A stretch of 64,000 bases of DNA. It comes from Sphingopyxis sp. H115. GTDB taxonomy: Bacteria > Pseudomonadota > Alphaproteobacteria > Sphingomonadales > Sphingomonadaceae. The stretch's first letter is position 1, and each line of letters begins with the position of its first letter. The notes beneath the pieces were generated by a model that did not search any database, was not told where the DNA came from, and saw only the letters and a program-made list of their open reading frames with translations. A program made the position numbers and the translations under genes. The stretch is from NCBI RefSeq assembly GCF_001468465.1, contig NZ_LNSA01000005.1:1-64000 (forward strand), in the 5' to 3' direction. This document shows positions 44,499 to 52,232 of this stretch, piece by piece.

Positions 44499-45407
44499 AT
44501 GATGTCGAGCTGGCGCGGAATCGAGGAATTTCTGGCGGTTGTCGAGCAAGGCAGTTTTACTGCCGCTGGCGATCATCTTGGCGTTTCCAAATCCTATATC
44601 AGCAAGACGGTCCATGAACTGGAAGAACGGTTGGGCGTCCAGCTGCTCGTCCGCACCACGCGCCGCCTGTCGCTGACCGGCGCGGGCGAAAGCTTCCACC
44701 GCGAATGCGCCGAGCTCCAAATGCGCCTCAGCGAGGTCGAAAAGCAGGTCGGACGGTACAGCACCGAACCCGTTGGACGCCTGCGCGTGGGACTCAGCGA
44801 CATCTTCGGGTCCGATTTCATGTCGGCCTTGCTCGCTGAGTTTAGCACCGACCATCCTGGCATCGTCATCGAACCAATTGCCTATCTTAACGAGAACGAG
44901 ATCGTGCAAGAGCGTTTCGACGTCGTCATCCGTTACGGCGCCCTGCCCAATTCGAATCTGCGCGCGCGGACCTTTGGCTATCTGTCCTATTGCCTGTGCG
45001 CCGCGCCCCAATATGTCGCAGCGCGCGGCTGGCCCGCGACGCCGCAGGACCTGATCGAACACGATTGCCTGACCGATCTCAGCGCGACGATGAGCTTCAA
45101 CGACGAGATCAGCGTCAAAGTGGGGCCGCGGTGGATGAGCAACAGCGGGATCGCGCTGCGCAGCGCGGCGCGCAAGGGTATCGGGATTGCAAGCCTGCCG
45201 GTCAGCATCGTCCGCCAGGACCTCGCCAGCGGCGGGATGCTCGCGCTCGACGCCGAATGGTCCTTTTACGACCGCAAATGCTGGGTCGTCTATTCGCCGG
45301 GGATCATGTCGGTCGCAACGCGGGCCTTCATTGATTATCTGGTCCGCCAATTTTCGCGCGTGAAGGTTCGCCCGTCGATGGCGGCGTCGCTCGCGGCGCG
45401 GTACTGA
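44499..45407 (+). CDS. LysR-family transcriptional regulator
   Basis: 302 residues. The N-terminal winged HTH is standard (IEEFLAVVEQGSFTAAGDHL, GVSKSYISKTVHELEERLGV, TRRLSLTGAG). The periplasmic-binding-like effector domain spans about residues 90-300. An adjacent start three bases later is possible. It precedes the Rieske oxygenase gene in the same direction by 136 bases; a strong dyad lies in that gap. It probably regulates the oxygenase-ADC-SDR-MFS operon. Effector not predictable. Confidence 0.9.
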   Translation: MMSSWRGIEEFLAVVEQGSFTAAGDHLGVSKSYISKTVHELEERLGVQLLVRTTRRLSLTGAGESFHRECAELQMRLSEVEKQVGRYSTEPVGRLRVGLSDIFGSDFMSALLAEFSTDHPGIVIEPIAYLNENEIVQERFDVVIRYGALPNSNLRARTFGYLSYCLCAAPQYVAARGWPATPQDLIEHDCLTDLSATMSFNDEISVKVGPRWMSNSGIALRSAARKGIGIASLPVSIVRQDLASGGMLALDAEWSFYDRKCWVVYSPGIMSVATRAFIDYLVRQFSRVKVRPSMAASLAARY

Positions 45408-45440
45408 CCCGCAAGCACTGGCGCTCCATTGTTCGCCGCT

Positions 45441-45457
45441 GCGCACAAACTGTGCGC
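45441..45457. promoter_or_regulatory. Inverted repeat upstream of Rieske oxygenase
   Basis: Perfect 7-3-7 dyad GCGCACA-AAC-TGTGCGC, 87 bases before the TTG start of the oxygenase gene and 34 bases after the lysR stop. Suitable as a regulator site for the operon, perhaps for the LysR protein just upstream. Confidence 0.55.
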
Positions 45458-45543
45458 GATTTGGGTCTTACCTCTGCCGCCGCAGGCGATACACTTGCCC
45501 GACAAGAGCCGCCCGGGAAGGGCGGCCGTCCGGGAGACTGACG

Positions 45544-46554
45544 TTGCCAAAGGTTGAACGCTTTCCGATGCCCATCCCCTATGGCTGGTTCGGAGTAGGC
45601 TATGGCGCCGAACTGAAGGCCGGCGATGTACGGCCTGTACATTATTTCGGGTGTGACCTCGTGCTGTTCCGCAACGAAAGCGGCGAGGCGGGGCTGCTCG
45701 ACGCCTATTGCCCGCACCTTGGCGCGCATATGGGACATGGCGGGCAAGTCGAGGGCGACAGCCTGCGCTGCCCCTTTCATCATTGGGCGTTCCGCCCTGA
45801 CGGGTTTTGCAGCAAGATCCCCTATGCCAAGGCCTTCCCGCCGCGCGCGAAGCGCGAGCCGCTTGCCAAATCCTATCCGGTCGTCGAAAAAAGCGGCGTC
45901 ATCTGGGCCTGGTATCATCCCGATGATGTCGCACCGATGTTCGACGTCATCGACTATCCCGAATTCACCGACCCTGCCTTTGCCGAACCGATCAAGCGCG
46001 AATGGCGCTTTGCCAGCAATCCGCAGGAAATAGCCGAAAACGGCGTCGACGTCGCGCATTTCGCCTATGTTCACGCAATGGACGCGGTGCCGGAGGGTGA
46101 AACCGACTATGAGGGCGTGCGGCGGCGCAGTGTGGCGCGCGGTCATCGCACGATCGACCTGCCGACGGGGGAGCGCAAACAGCTCCCTTATTCGGTCGAA
46201 ACGGTCCAGAACGGCGCGGGGCAGAAATTCACACGGCTGAGCGGGCTGGTCGAGCTGTCGCTGCTCGTCATCGCGACGCCGGTCGAGGCCGACGATGTCG
46301 AGCTGCGTTTCTGCTTCACCCATCCCAGGGTCGAACCGGGATCGCCGCAGGAAAAGGCGATCGAGGCGGCGATCGAGAGCACCTGTGGGCAAAAGGGTGT
46401 CGAAGGCGACATTCCGATCTGGCACAACAAGATCCACCGTGCGCGGCCCTACCTTTGCGACGGCGACGGCCCGATCCTGCGTTTTCGCCGCTATTTCGAG
46501 CAATTTTACGCCGACGGGCCCGACGGGAGCCGCCTCGTCGAAGCGGCCGAATAG
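45544..46554 (+). CDS. KshA-like Rieske non-heme iron oxygenase
   Basis: 336 residues from a TTG with GGGAG seven bases upstream (an internal ATG at 45568 is the alternative). The Rieske cluster ligands follow C-x-H-x17-C-x2-H: Cys56, His58, Cys76, His79 in YCPHLGAH and RCPFHHW. The mononuclear iron motif is N164-x2-D167-x2-H170-x4-H175 (NGVDVAHFAYVH). This layout and length resemble KshA, 3-ketosteroid 9-alpha-hydroxylase oxygenase, and the cholesterol 7-desaturase-like group. It heads an operon with an ADC-family protein, an SDR and an MFS transporter. No KshB reductase is in the window. Confidence 0.85.
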   Translation: MPKVERFPMPIPYGWFGVGYGAELKAGDVRPVHYFGCDLVLFRNESGEAGLLDAYCPHLGAHMGHGGQVEGDSLRCPFHHWAFRPDGFCSKIPYAKAFPPRAKREPLAKSYPVVEKSGVIWAWYHPDDVAPMFDVIDYPEFTDPAFAEPIKREWRFASNPQEIAENGVDVAHFAYVHAMDAVPEGETDYEGVRRRSVARGHRTIDLPTGERKQLPYSVETVQNGAGQKFTRLSGLVELSLLVIATPVEADDVELRFCFTHPRVEPGSPQEKAIEAAIESTCGQKGVEGDIPIWHNKIHRARPYLCDGDGPILRFRRYFEQFYADGPDGSRLVEAAE

Positions 46555-46621
46555 ACCCATTTTTCGTTTCGTGCGGATCGATCCGCTCACCGCGCCTGCG
46601 GGCGCCATTGGGAGAATTGCG

Positions 46622-47422
46622 ATGTCCAGACTGCGTTATGTTCAGGGCCCCGTCGAAACGCGCGCGCCGGGAATGCTCAAAAACACCGTCTATGGAATCC
46701 GGGCGACCTATGAAACCGATCCCGAGGTGATCGCGGCGCTGCTGCCGCAGCCGCTGGTGGCGATCGAGCGCCCCGAAATCTGGCTGCAGATGGTCCATGT
46801 CGCGATGCACGTGACCGAAACCGACACGGTGGAGATCGGTGCGCTCACCGTTGGGGTCAATTGCACCCACGAGGGCGCGCCCGGCGCCTATTGCTTCCAT
46901 ATGGCGATGGAGGGCGAAACCGTCGTTACCTCGGGCCGCGAGCGTTTCGGCGAGCCAAAAAAGATTGCCGAGACGCATTTCGAGCGTAACGGCGACCATC
47001 TGCGCGCAACCTGTTCGCGCCACGGCGTCGCCTATTTCGAGATCGAAGGCACGATCGGCGAGGCGATCGACGCGCCGCTCAAATTCGAGGAACATCTCTT
47101 CTGCTACAAAGGCATGCCGTCGATCGACACGCCGGGCGAGTTCGACGGCGACGTCTTCCTCACCCGCCTCAATTGGCAGCGCAACTACAACCGTCGCCGC
47201 GCGATGACGGGGTCGATCACCTTGCGTGAATCGCCCTACGACCCGCTCGCCGACATCCCGGTCCGTCGTCTTATCGACATGGAATATGTCGAGGGCGGCA
47301 CCGCGACCGGCGGCACGCTGCTGCGCAAGGTGCCAGGCGAATGGATCGCGCCGCACTGGGTCGGGCGCCACGACGACCCGCGCAACACCGGGGTCGAACT
47401 CGGCGTGCGGAAGGCCGCCTGA
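46622..47422 (+). CDS. Acetoacetate decarboxylase-family protein
   Basis: 266 residues beginning MSRLRYVQGPVETRAPGMLK with GGAGAA upstream. It has the ADC-like fold pattern: a beta-cone segment HVAMHVTETDTVEIGALTVG, then GAYCFHMAMEGETVVTSGRE and RFGEPKKIAETHFERNG. A Lys is present in the GEPKK segment where ADC proteins have their Schiff-base lysine, but I cannot confirm it is the catalytic one. Related proteins are seen beside ring oxygenases and may act as decarboxylase or hydrolase/aldolase. It overlaps the SDR start by one base. Confidence 0.75.
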   Translation: MSRLRYVQGPVETRAPGMLKNTVYGIRATYETDPEVIAALLPQPLVAIERPEIWLQMVHVAMHVTETDTVEIGALTVGVNCTHEGAPGAYCFHMAMEGETVVTSGRERFGEPKKIAETHFERNGDHLRATCSRHGVAYFEIEGTIGEAIDAPLKFEEHLFCYKGMPSIDTPGEFDGDVFLTRLNWQRNYNRRRAMTGSITLRESPYDPLADIPVRRLIDMEYVEGGTATGGTLLRKVPGEWIAPHWVGRHDDPRNTGVELGVRKAA

Positions 47423-48291
47423 TGCGGGATTTTTCTGGCCGTGTGGCGGTCGTCACCGGTGGAGCGAGCGGAGTCGGCAAATGTCTTTGCGCCGACCTCG
47501 CACGCGCCGGCGCGCATGTCGCGATCGCCGATATCGATCCGGCGCGGCTCGAAGCGGTGCGGACGGAGGTCGACAAGCTCGGTGGTGGGGAGGTGCTCGG
47601 AATCGCGTGCGATGTGACGAAAGAGGCGTCGGTGCGCGCGCTTGCCGACCGTGTGTTCGATCGGTTCGGCACGGTGCATCTTCTCTTCAACAACGCCGGG
47701 GTCGGGCTGGGCGAGGCGCAGCGCAAGCTCTGGACGCTGCCGCTCAGCGACTGGCGCTGGGGGATCGACGTCAACATCCTCGGCGTCGTCCACGGCATCG
47801 CCGCTTTCGTGCCGCGCATGATCGAGGCGGGCGAGGAGGGGGTCGTGATCAACACCAGCTCGACCAACGGCGGGCTGCGCTCGCTGCCCAACACGCCGAT
47901 CTATGCCGCGACCAAGGCGGCGGTTACCAGCATCTCCGAAGTGTTGCACCAGCAGTTTCTGCGGGAGGGCGGTAAGCTGCGTGCCGCCGTCCTGTTCCCG
48001 GGTCCGCACACGGTCAACACGGCGATCATGGCGTCCGGCGAGGTGCGCCCGGCGGAATATGTGGAGAATGAGGCGCAGACGAAGGTCGCGTATCGGACGA
48101 TGGAGGATCTGGTGCGTACCACCGGGCTCAAGCTCCAGTTGACCGAGCCCGACGAGGTTTCGGCCTTCGCGCTTGACGGCGTGCGCGCGGAGCGCTTCTG
48201 GCTGCTGCCGGAGAGCGGGGAGAATGATGTGCTGATCGCGGCGCGTACCGAACAGATACTGGCGCGGCAGGATCCGCCCTCGGCATGGTGA
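47422..48291 (+). CDS. Short-chain dehydrogenase/reductase
   Basis: 289 residues. The Rossmann motif is TGGASGVGKCLCADL and the NNAG motif is FNNAGVGLGEA; catalytic Ser is in INTSSTNGG and Y-x3-K in PIYAATKAAV. A C-terminal extension of about 40 residues is longer than minimal SDRs. Its ATG overlaps the ADC stop by one base and its stop is overlapped by the MFS gene by seven bases, so all four genes from the Rieske oxygenase on are coupled. It presumably oxidises or reduces the hydroxyl/keto group produced by that oxygenase step. Confidence 0.85.
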   Translation: MRDFSGRVAVVTGGASGVGKCLCADLARAGAHVAIADIDPARLEAVRTEVDKLGGGEVLGIACDVTKEASVRALADRVFDRFGTVHLLFNNAGVGLGEAQRKLWTLPLSDWRWGIDVNILGVVHGIAAFVPRMIEAGEEGVVINTSSTNGGLRSLPNTPIYAATKAAVTSISEVLHQQFLREGGKLRAAVLFPGPHTVNTAIMASGEVRPAEYVENEAQTKVAYRTMEDLVRTTGLKLQLTEPDEVSAFALDGVRAERFWLLPESGENDVLIAARTEQILARQDPPSAW

Positions 48292-49640
48292 CCGCGGCGG
48301 CGGCCGACGATCCGGCGACAGGCACCGCACCCTCTCGCGGCGTCTATCGCTGGCTCGTCGTAGCGATCCTCTTTGTCGGCTATTGCTTCAGCGCGATCGA
48401 CGCGCGCGTGCTGACCCTTATGGTTGAACCGATCCAGAAGGACCTGGGGCTCAGCGATTTTGAGATCAGCCTGCTCCAAGGCTTCGCCTTCTCGCTCCTC
48501 TACAGTGTGGCGGCGCTGCCGATCGGGCGCTTTGTCGACCGCACAAAGCGGCGCGCGACGCTGATCGTTTGGGGTGTGCTCTTCTGGTCGCTGATGACTG
48601 CGGCGTGCGGTTTCACGAGCAGCTTTATCGGGCTCTTTCTTGCGCGCGTCGGGGTAGGGGTGGGCGAAGCGACGCTCAGCCCGACCGCCTATTCACTGAT
48701 CAGCGACTATTTCGAGCGTCGCCGCCGCGCGCTGGCGATCAGCTTCTATGCGATCGGCTATCCGATCGGTGGCGGGCTGGCACTCCTATTCGGCGGCTGG
48801 TTGCTCGGCTATTTTACGGAGGAAGGGGGCTGGACGCTACCGATCCTCGGCAGCTTCGCGCCATGGCAAGCGGTGTTCCTATGCGCCGCCGCGCCGGGTG
48901 CGATCATTGCGGCCCTGATGTTTACGATCCGCGAACCCGCGCGGCAGGAGATTGCGACCGATCTGTCGGCTCGAAGCAGCCTTCGCGAGGGGGCCGACTA
49001 TATCAAGCAGCGTTGGGCGCTGTTCGGTTCGCTGATTGGTTCGCTGAGCCTGATCGCACTGCTCGCGATCGGCACTGCGCTCTGGTTTCCGACCTTCCTC
49101 ATTCGCAGCTATGGTATGACCCCGACCGAAGTCGGCTTGTCCTACGGCATGGTCATGCTTGTCTGCGGCACTGTCGGCACGCTTTCGGGCGGCTGGTTTG
49201 CAGGGCGGCTGATGCAGAGCGGGCGCGCCGATGCAAATATGCGTGTCGTATTATTCGCAACCGTCCTCAAAGGTTTGCCGCTGATCGTCGCGCCGCTGAT
49301 GCCGACTGCCTTCCTTTCGCTGACGATGATGGCGATCGGTACGTTGATCGGCCAAGCGTCGCAGGGTGTTATGCTGACCGCAATCCAGGATGTCACGCCG
49401 AACCAGCTGCGCGGTCAGGTTACCGCGATTTCGCTGCTTTGCGTCAATCTGGTTGGCACCGGGCTCGGCGCTAGCGTCATTGCCGCCATCACCGACTTCG
49501 GGTTCGGCGACCAGGCCGCGCTCGGCTATTCGATTGCGATCGCAGGAGCGGTCGTGCTGCCGCTGATCGTCGCACTTTTGCTGGTGGCGCTGCCGCATTA
49601 CCGCCGTGCAATTTCCAGCCTGTCATCGAACCCTGGATAA
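48285..49640 (+). CDS. MFS transporter (aromatic-acid/hexuronate-type)
   Basis: 451 residues with twelve predicted helices. The loop 2-3 signature region is GRFVDRTKRRATLIVWG. Helix segments include LFLARVGVGVGEATLSPTAY and SLIGSLSLIALLAIGTALWF. The family (ACS/AAHS-like, with a spinster-like region) transports organic acids and lipids. It ends the Rieske-ADC-SDR operon with a seven-base overlap. A stem-loop lies downstream at about 49645-49680. Import of a substrate or export of an intermediate is possible. Confidence 0.88.
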   Translation: MVTAAAADDPATGTAPSRGVYRWLVVAILFVGYCFSAIDARVLTLMVEPIQKDLGLSDFEISLLQGFAFSLLYSVAALPIGRFVDRTKRRATLIVWGVLFWSLMTAACGFTSSFIGLFLARVGVGVGEATLSPTAYSLISDYFERRRRALAISFYAIGYPIGGGLALLFGGWLLGYFTEEGGWTLPILGSFAPWQAVFLCAAAPGAIIAALMFTIREPARQEIATDLSARSSLREGADYIKQRWALFGSLIGSLSLIALLAIGTALWFPTFLIRSYGMTPTEVGLSYGMVMLVCGTVGTLSGGWFAGRLMQSGRADANMRVVLFATVLKGLPLIVAPLMPTAFLSLTMMAIGTLIGQASQGVMLTAIQDVTPNQLRGQVTAISLLCVNLVGTGLGASVIAAITDFGFGDQAALGYSIAIAGAVVLPLIVALLLVALPHYRRAISSLSSNPG

Positions 49641-50162
49641 GGGCCGCCCGCCGCCGCGCTCTTAACGGGGTGGCGGGCTCAGTCGAACTTTACGCCGCGC
49701 GAATAGCGATCCGCTCCTCGTTCTGGCGCTAATGGAGCGGTTCGAGCGCGTGGGCACGCTTTTCCTAGGACATGTTCATAATCGTCCTGGTCTTTGAATG
49801 CGGATCGGCGGCCGAAGGTTGGATTATTGGCTCACTCCGCACGCTGGACCGAAATTCGCCAATGATTATAATTGCCATCTTCGTCGTCTTCCGGGCAACA
49901 GGGACCCTTCGAGGGTCCTGCGATCGGCAGAATTCTCGAAATATGATTTTTGGAACACGCTGGCAGTCCACGCGGTCCGCTGGGTGCATGTTGCCGACCG
50001 GGGATGCGGCATCGCACCCCGATGAGGCGGATATGGGGGGCCATGCTGTCCACGAAACCGGACCGTCGAGGGCGGGGGGCAGGGCGGTCTGCATCGCCAT
50101 GGCGTTTCTTGCGTAATGGCGCTTGTTTTCGCATAGCAGCGCTGTTAGAGGCGCGCCTCGTT
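49641..50162. other. Gap before tRNA-Thr; no gene recognised
   Basis: A GC-rich hairpin (GCCCGCCGCC / GGGTGGCGGGC) follows the MFS gene and probably ends the operon. A short GGACCCT-TCG-AGGGTCC hairpin is at 49902-49918. Short frames on both strands exist (about 110 codons) but lack RBS and family signals. The last 60 bases likely hold the tRNA promoter. Confidence 0.4.
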
Positions 50163-50238
50163 GCCGCTTTAGCTCAGTTGGTAGAGCACATCATTCGTAA
50201 TGATGGGGCCACAGGTTCGAGTCCTGTAAGCGGCACCA
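50163..50238 (+). tRNA. tRNA-Thr (anticodon CGT)
   Basis: Cloverleaf from GCCGCTT to AAGCGGC with discriminator A and encoded CCA. D-arm GCTC...GAGC, anticodon stem CATCA/TGATG with loop TTCGTAA (anticodon CGT, reads ACG), 5-base variable loop and T-arm ACAGG-TTCGAGT-CCTGT all pair. 76 bases. Confidence 0.95.
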
Positions 50239-50402
50239 TTTCCCTGTTCGCCAATGGCCGGGAATGATTGCAAAAACCCCGGAAATCTGCCAAAAACTAA
50301 GTTGGAACGGTCGCCATTGTGCGCGACTGATCGCCGACAATCGCATCCCGTTGGGGCATATGTGAGAGTACGCGGCCGTATAATATACATACCTGCGCCG
50401 AT

Positions 50403-50716
50403 TTGGCGCCTATGCTCGGGGCGCAGGGCTATCGCGTTCTGCTTCCTACCTGCGCGGCTATGGCGCGACGCGTTTTCTGTCGGACGCGACGCCCCGAAAC
50501 GGCCAGCAGGCTGCGCTCGCGGTGGATTGCTTTCCGGCGATTACGGTGCCGACGATCACGCTCGAGGGCGATGAGAATGGCGCGCCGCATCCGCAGGATT
50601 ATCGTACCAAATTTACCGGCCTATATGAACACCGGACGATCGCAGGCGGGAGCGGGCACAACCTGACGCAGTAAGCGCCCCAGGATTTCGCGTGCGCTAT
50701 CGCCGATGCCGACCGG
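50403..50716 (+). pseudogene. Decayed alpha/beta hydrolase (epoxide-hydrolase-like), frameshift, deletion and stop
   Basis: Two reading frames together spell an alpha/beta-hydrolase. The first (from about 50406) gives APMLGAQGYRVLLP; a single-base loss near 50446 shifts to the frame from 50447, YLRGYGATRFLSDATPRNGQ then QAALAVD. A large internal deletion at about 50528 joins this directly to the C-terminal FPAITVPTITLEGDENGAPH and YEHRTIAGGSGHNLTQ; the middle with the nucleophile is gone. A TAA at 50672-50674 replaces the Glu expected in the usual QEAP, then APQDFACAIADADR follows. It has no function as it stands. The 3' part is too close to intact family members to be chance. Confidence 0.8.
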
Positions 50717-50882
50717 ATGGCAGGATGCCAGGGGCCACGTCCCGGGCTCCCTCCGTCGGCGCCTCGTCGACAAGATATTCCCACCGGATGTCGGTTCGCG
50801 TTATTGCGTAGCGGGCCGCAGCGCAGGTTGAGGGATAACGCGGCGGCGTGCGTATCCGAGTCTGGAAGGAATTGCGAGGCCG

Positions 50883-51134
50883 ATGGACGATGAATTGCGA
50901 ATTCTGGCGGGTGCGGCGACGCCGGCCGCACTCGCCGCGCTCGACGACCGCGTCCTGGATGCGCTCGCGGCGCGGCGGCGCGAGGCCGCGCTGCTCAACC
51001 GGATGATGGCGCTTGCGGCATTTGTTTCGCTGGGCGGCGGTGTTCTCGCGGGCAGCAGTTTTTCCACGGCGGCCGTAGCGGCCAGCCCGATGACCCCGCT
51101 CGCGCCCGCAACCCCGCTGGATTCGCATTCATGA
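50883..51134 (+). CDS. CnrY-like anti-sigma factor, small membrane protein
   Basis: 83 residues. A soluble acidic/basic N-terminal segment of about 40 residues (MDDELRILAGAATPAALAAL, DDRVLDALAARRREAAL) precedes one transmembrane helix (MALAAFVSLGGGVLAGSSF) and a short periplasmic tail. Size and order (upstream of a CnrX-like sensor and ECF sigma) match CnrY, the antisigma that holds CnrH at the membrane until metal binds. The stop overlaps the sensor start by four bases. Sequence similarity is too short to prove the family. Confidence 0.65.
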   Translation: MDDELRILAGAATPAALAALDDRVLDALAARRREAALLNRMMALAAFVSLGGGVLAGSSFSTAAVAASPMTPLAPATPLDSHS

Positions 51135-51571
51135 TGTCCTCGCGACGCTTGCTCGTAGTGGGCCTGATCGCGTTTCTGGCGGCGCTCGCCGGCGTGTTCC
51201 TTGGCCGCGCGCTGGTCGATGCACCACGTGCGAACGAGACCGAATTGCATGCGCTGCTCCACAAGGAACTGAAACTGTCGCCCGCGCAGCGGCGCAAGCT
51301 CGATCCGATCGAGGCGCGATTCAAGGCGCGGCGCGAGGTGCTGGAGCGGGAGATGCGCGCGGCCAATGTCGAGCTTGCCCGGGCAATCGAGGCCGAGCAT
51401 GGCTATGGTCCGCGGGTCACTGCGGCGATCGACCATATGCACAAGGTCATGGGCGATATGCAGAAGGAAACGCTCCAGCACCTGTTCGCGATGCGCGACA
51501 TACTCGATCGCGATCAGGCTGCGGATTTCGACAAGGTTGTGGCCGGGGCGCTCACCGCCGACGCGCGGTGA
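51131..51571 (+). CDS. CnrX-like periplasmic metal sensor
   Basis: 146 residues with an N-terminal membrane anchor (LLVVGLIAFLAALAGVFLG) and a long helical periplasmic domain of the heavy-metal-resistance/Spy-like type. His40, His44, Glu61, His117 and Met121 are spaced exactly as the Ni/Co ligands of CnrX (H42, H46, E63, H119, M123), each shifted by two. It would detect the metal in the periplasm and release the sigma factor via CnrY. The GTG of the sigma gene overlaps its stop by four bases. Metal identity remains a prediction. Confidence 0.8.
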   Translation: MMSSRRLLVVGLIAFLAALAGVFLGRALVDAPRANETELHALLHKELKLSPAQRRKLDPIEARFKARREVLEREMRAANVELARAIEAEHGYGPRVTAAIDHMHKVMGDMQKETLQHLFAMRDILDRDQAADFDKVVAGALTADAR

Positions 51572-52140
51572 GACGCGATCTTTCGCAATGTAGCGACGGC
51601 GAACTCGCCGCGCTTGCCGGGGGCGGGGCGGAGCATGCCTATCGTGCGTTGCTGGCGCGCCACAAAGTGCCGGTCTTTCGCCTGATCAGGGCGCATGTCG
51701 CGGATGCCGACGAAGCGATGGATTTGACGCAGGAAACATTCGTCGCCGGGTTCGCGGCGATCGCGCGCTACGATCGCGAACGGCCTTTTCGCGTCTGGAT
51801 TTCGCGTATCGCGATCAATAAATGTCGCGACTGGGCGCGGCGCCGCGCGGTGCGCGCCTTTTTCGCGCGCGCACTGCCGCTCGACAGCGCGCAGCATGTG
51901 GCGAGCGACGCGCCGGCGCCTGATGCGGAAGCGGCCGACCGCGCCCAACTGGCGCGCGTCCGCGCCGCCATGGCCGCGCTGCCGCGCAACCTGCGCGAGG
52001 TTTTGATACTGCGCGGCGTCGAGCAACTCAGCCAGTCGGAAACCGCCGAGCTGTTGCGGGTCAGCGAAAAGACGGTCGAAACGCGGCTGCACCGCGCGCG
52101 TGCCAAATTGCGGTCGCTGCTCGGTACGGCCGGAGAATAG
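51568..52140 (+). CDS. ECF sigma factor (CnrH-like)
   Basis: 190 residues starting at a GTG coupled to the sensor gene. Region 2 is AYRALLARHKVPVFRLIRAH, VADADEAMDLTQETFVAGFA, ERPFRVWISRIAINKCRDWA; region 4 is LPRNLREVLILRGVEQLSQS, then ETAELLRVSEKTVETRLHRA. A typical metal-responsive extracytoplasmic-function sigma factor. It should direct RNA polymerase to its own promoter and those of copA/B downstream. The promoter sequence was not identified. Confidence 0.88.
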   Translation: MRRDLSQCSDGELAALAGGGAEHAYRALLARHKVPVFRLIRAHVADADEAMDLTQETFVAGFAAIARYDRERPFRVWISRIAINKCRDWARRRAVRAFFARALPLDSAQHVASDAPAPDAEAADRAQLARVRAAMAALPRNLREVLILRGVEQLSQSETAELLRVSEKTVETRLHRARAKLRSLLGTAGE

Positions 52141-52232
52141 CGGGCGGTCATCAAAAAACATCCGATTGCGGCAAGGGACGACCCGTGGCGCTGCGTAAGA
52201 GGGGCAGGCAATCGTCAACAATCGGGAAGATC

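Noticed and set aside
50163-50238. Integrative-element attachment site at tRNA-Thr
   Set aside because: No integrase gene and no second copy of the tRNA 3' end was noticed in the window; the neighbouring pseudogene alone does not show integration.
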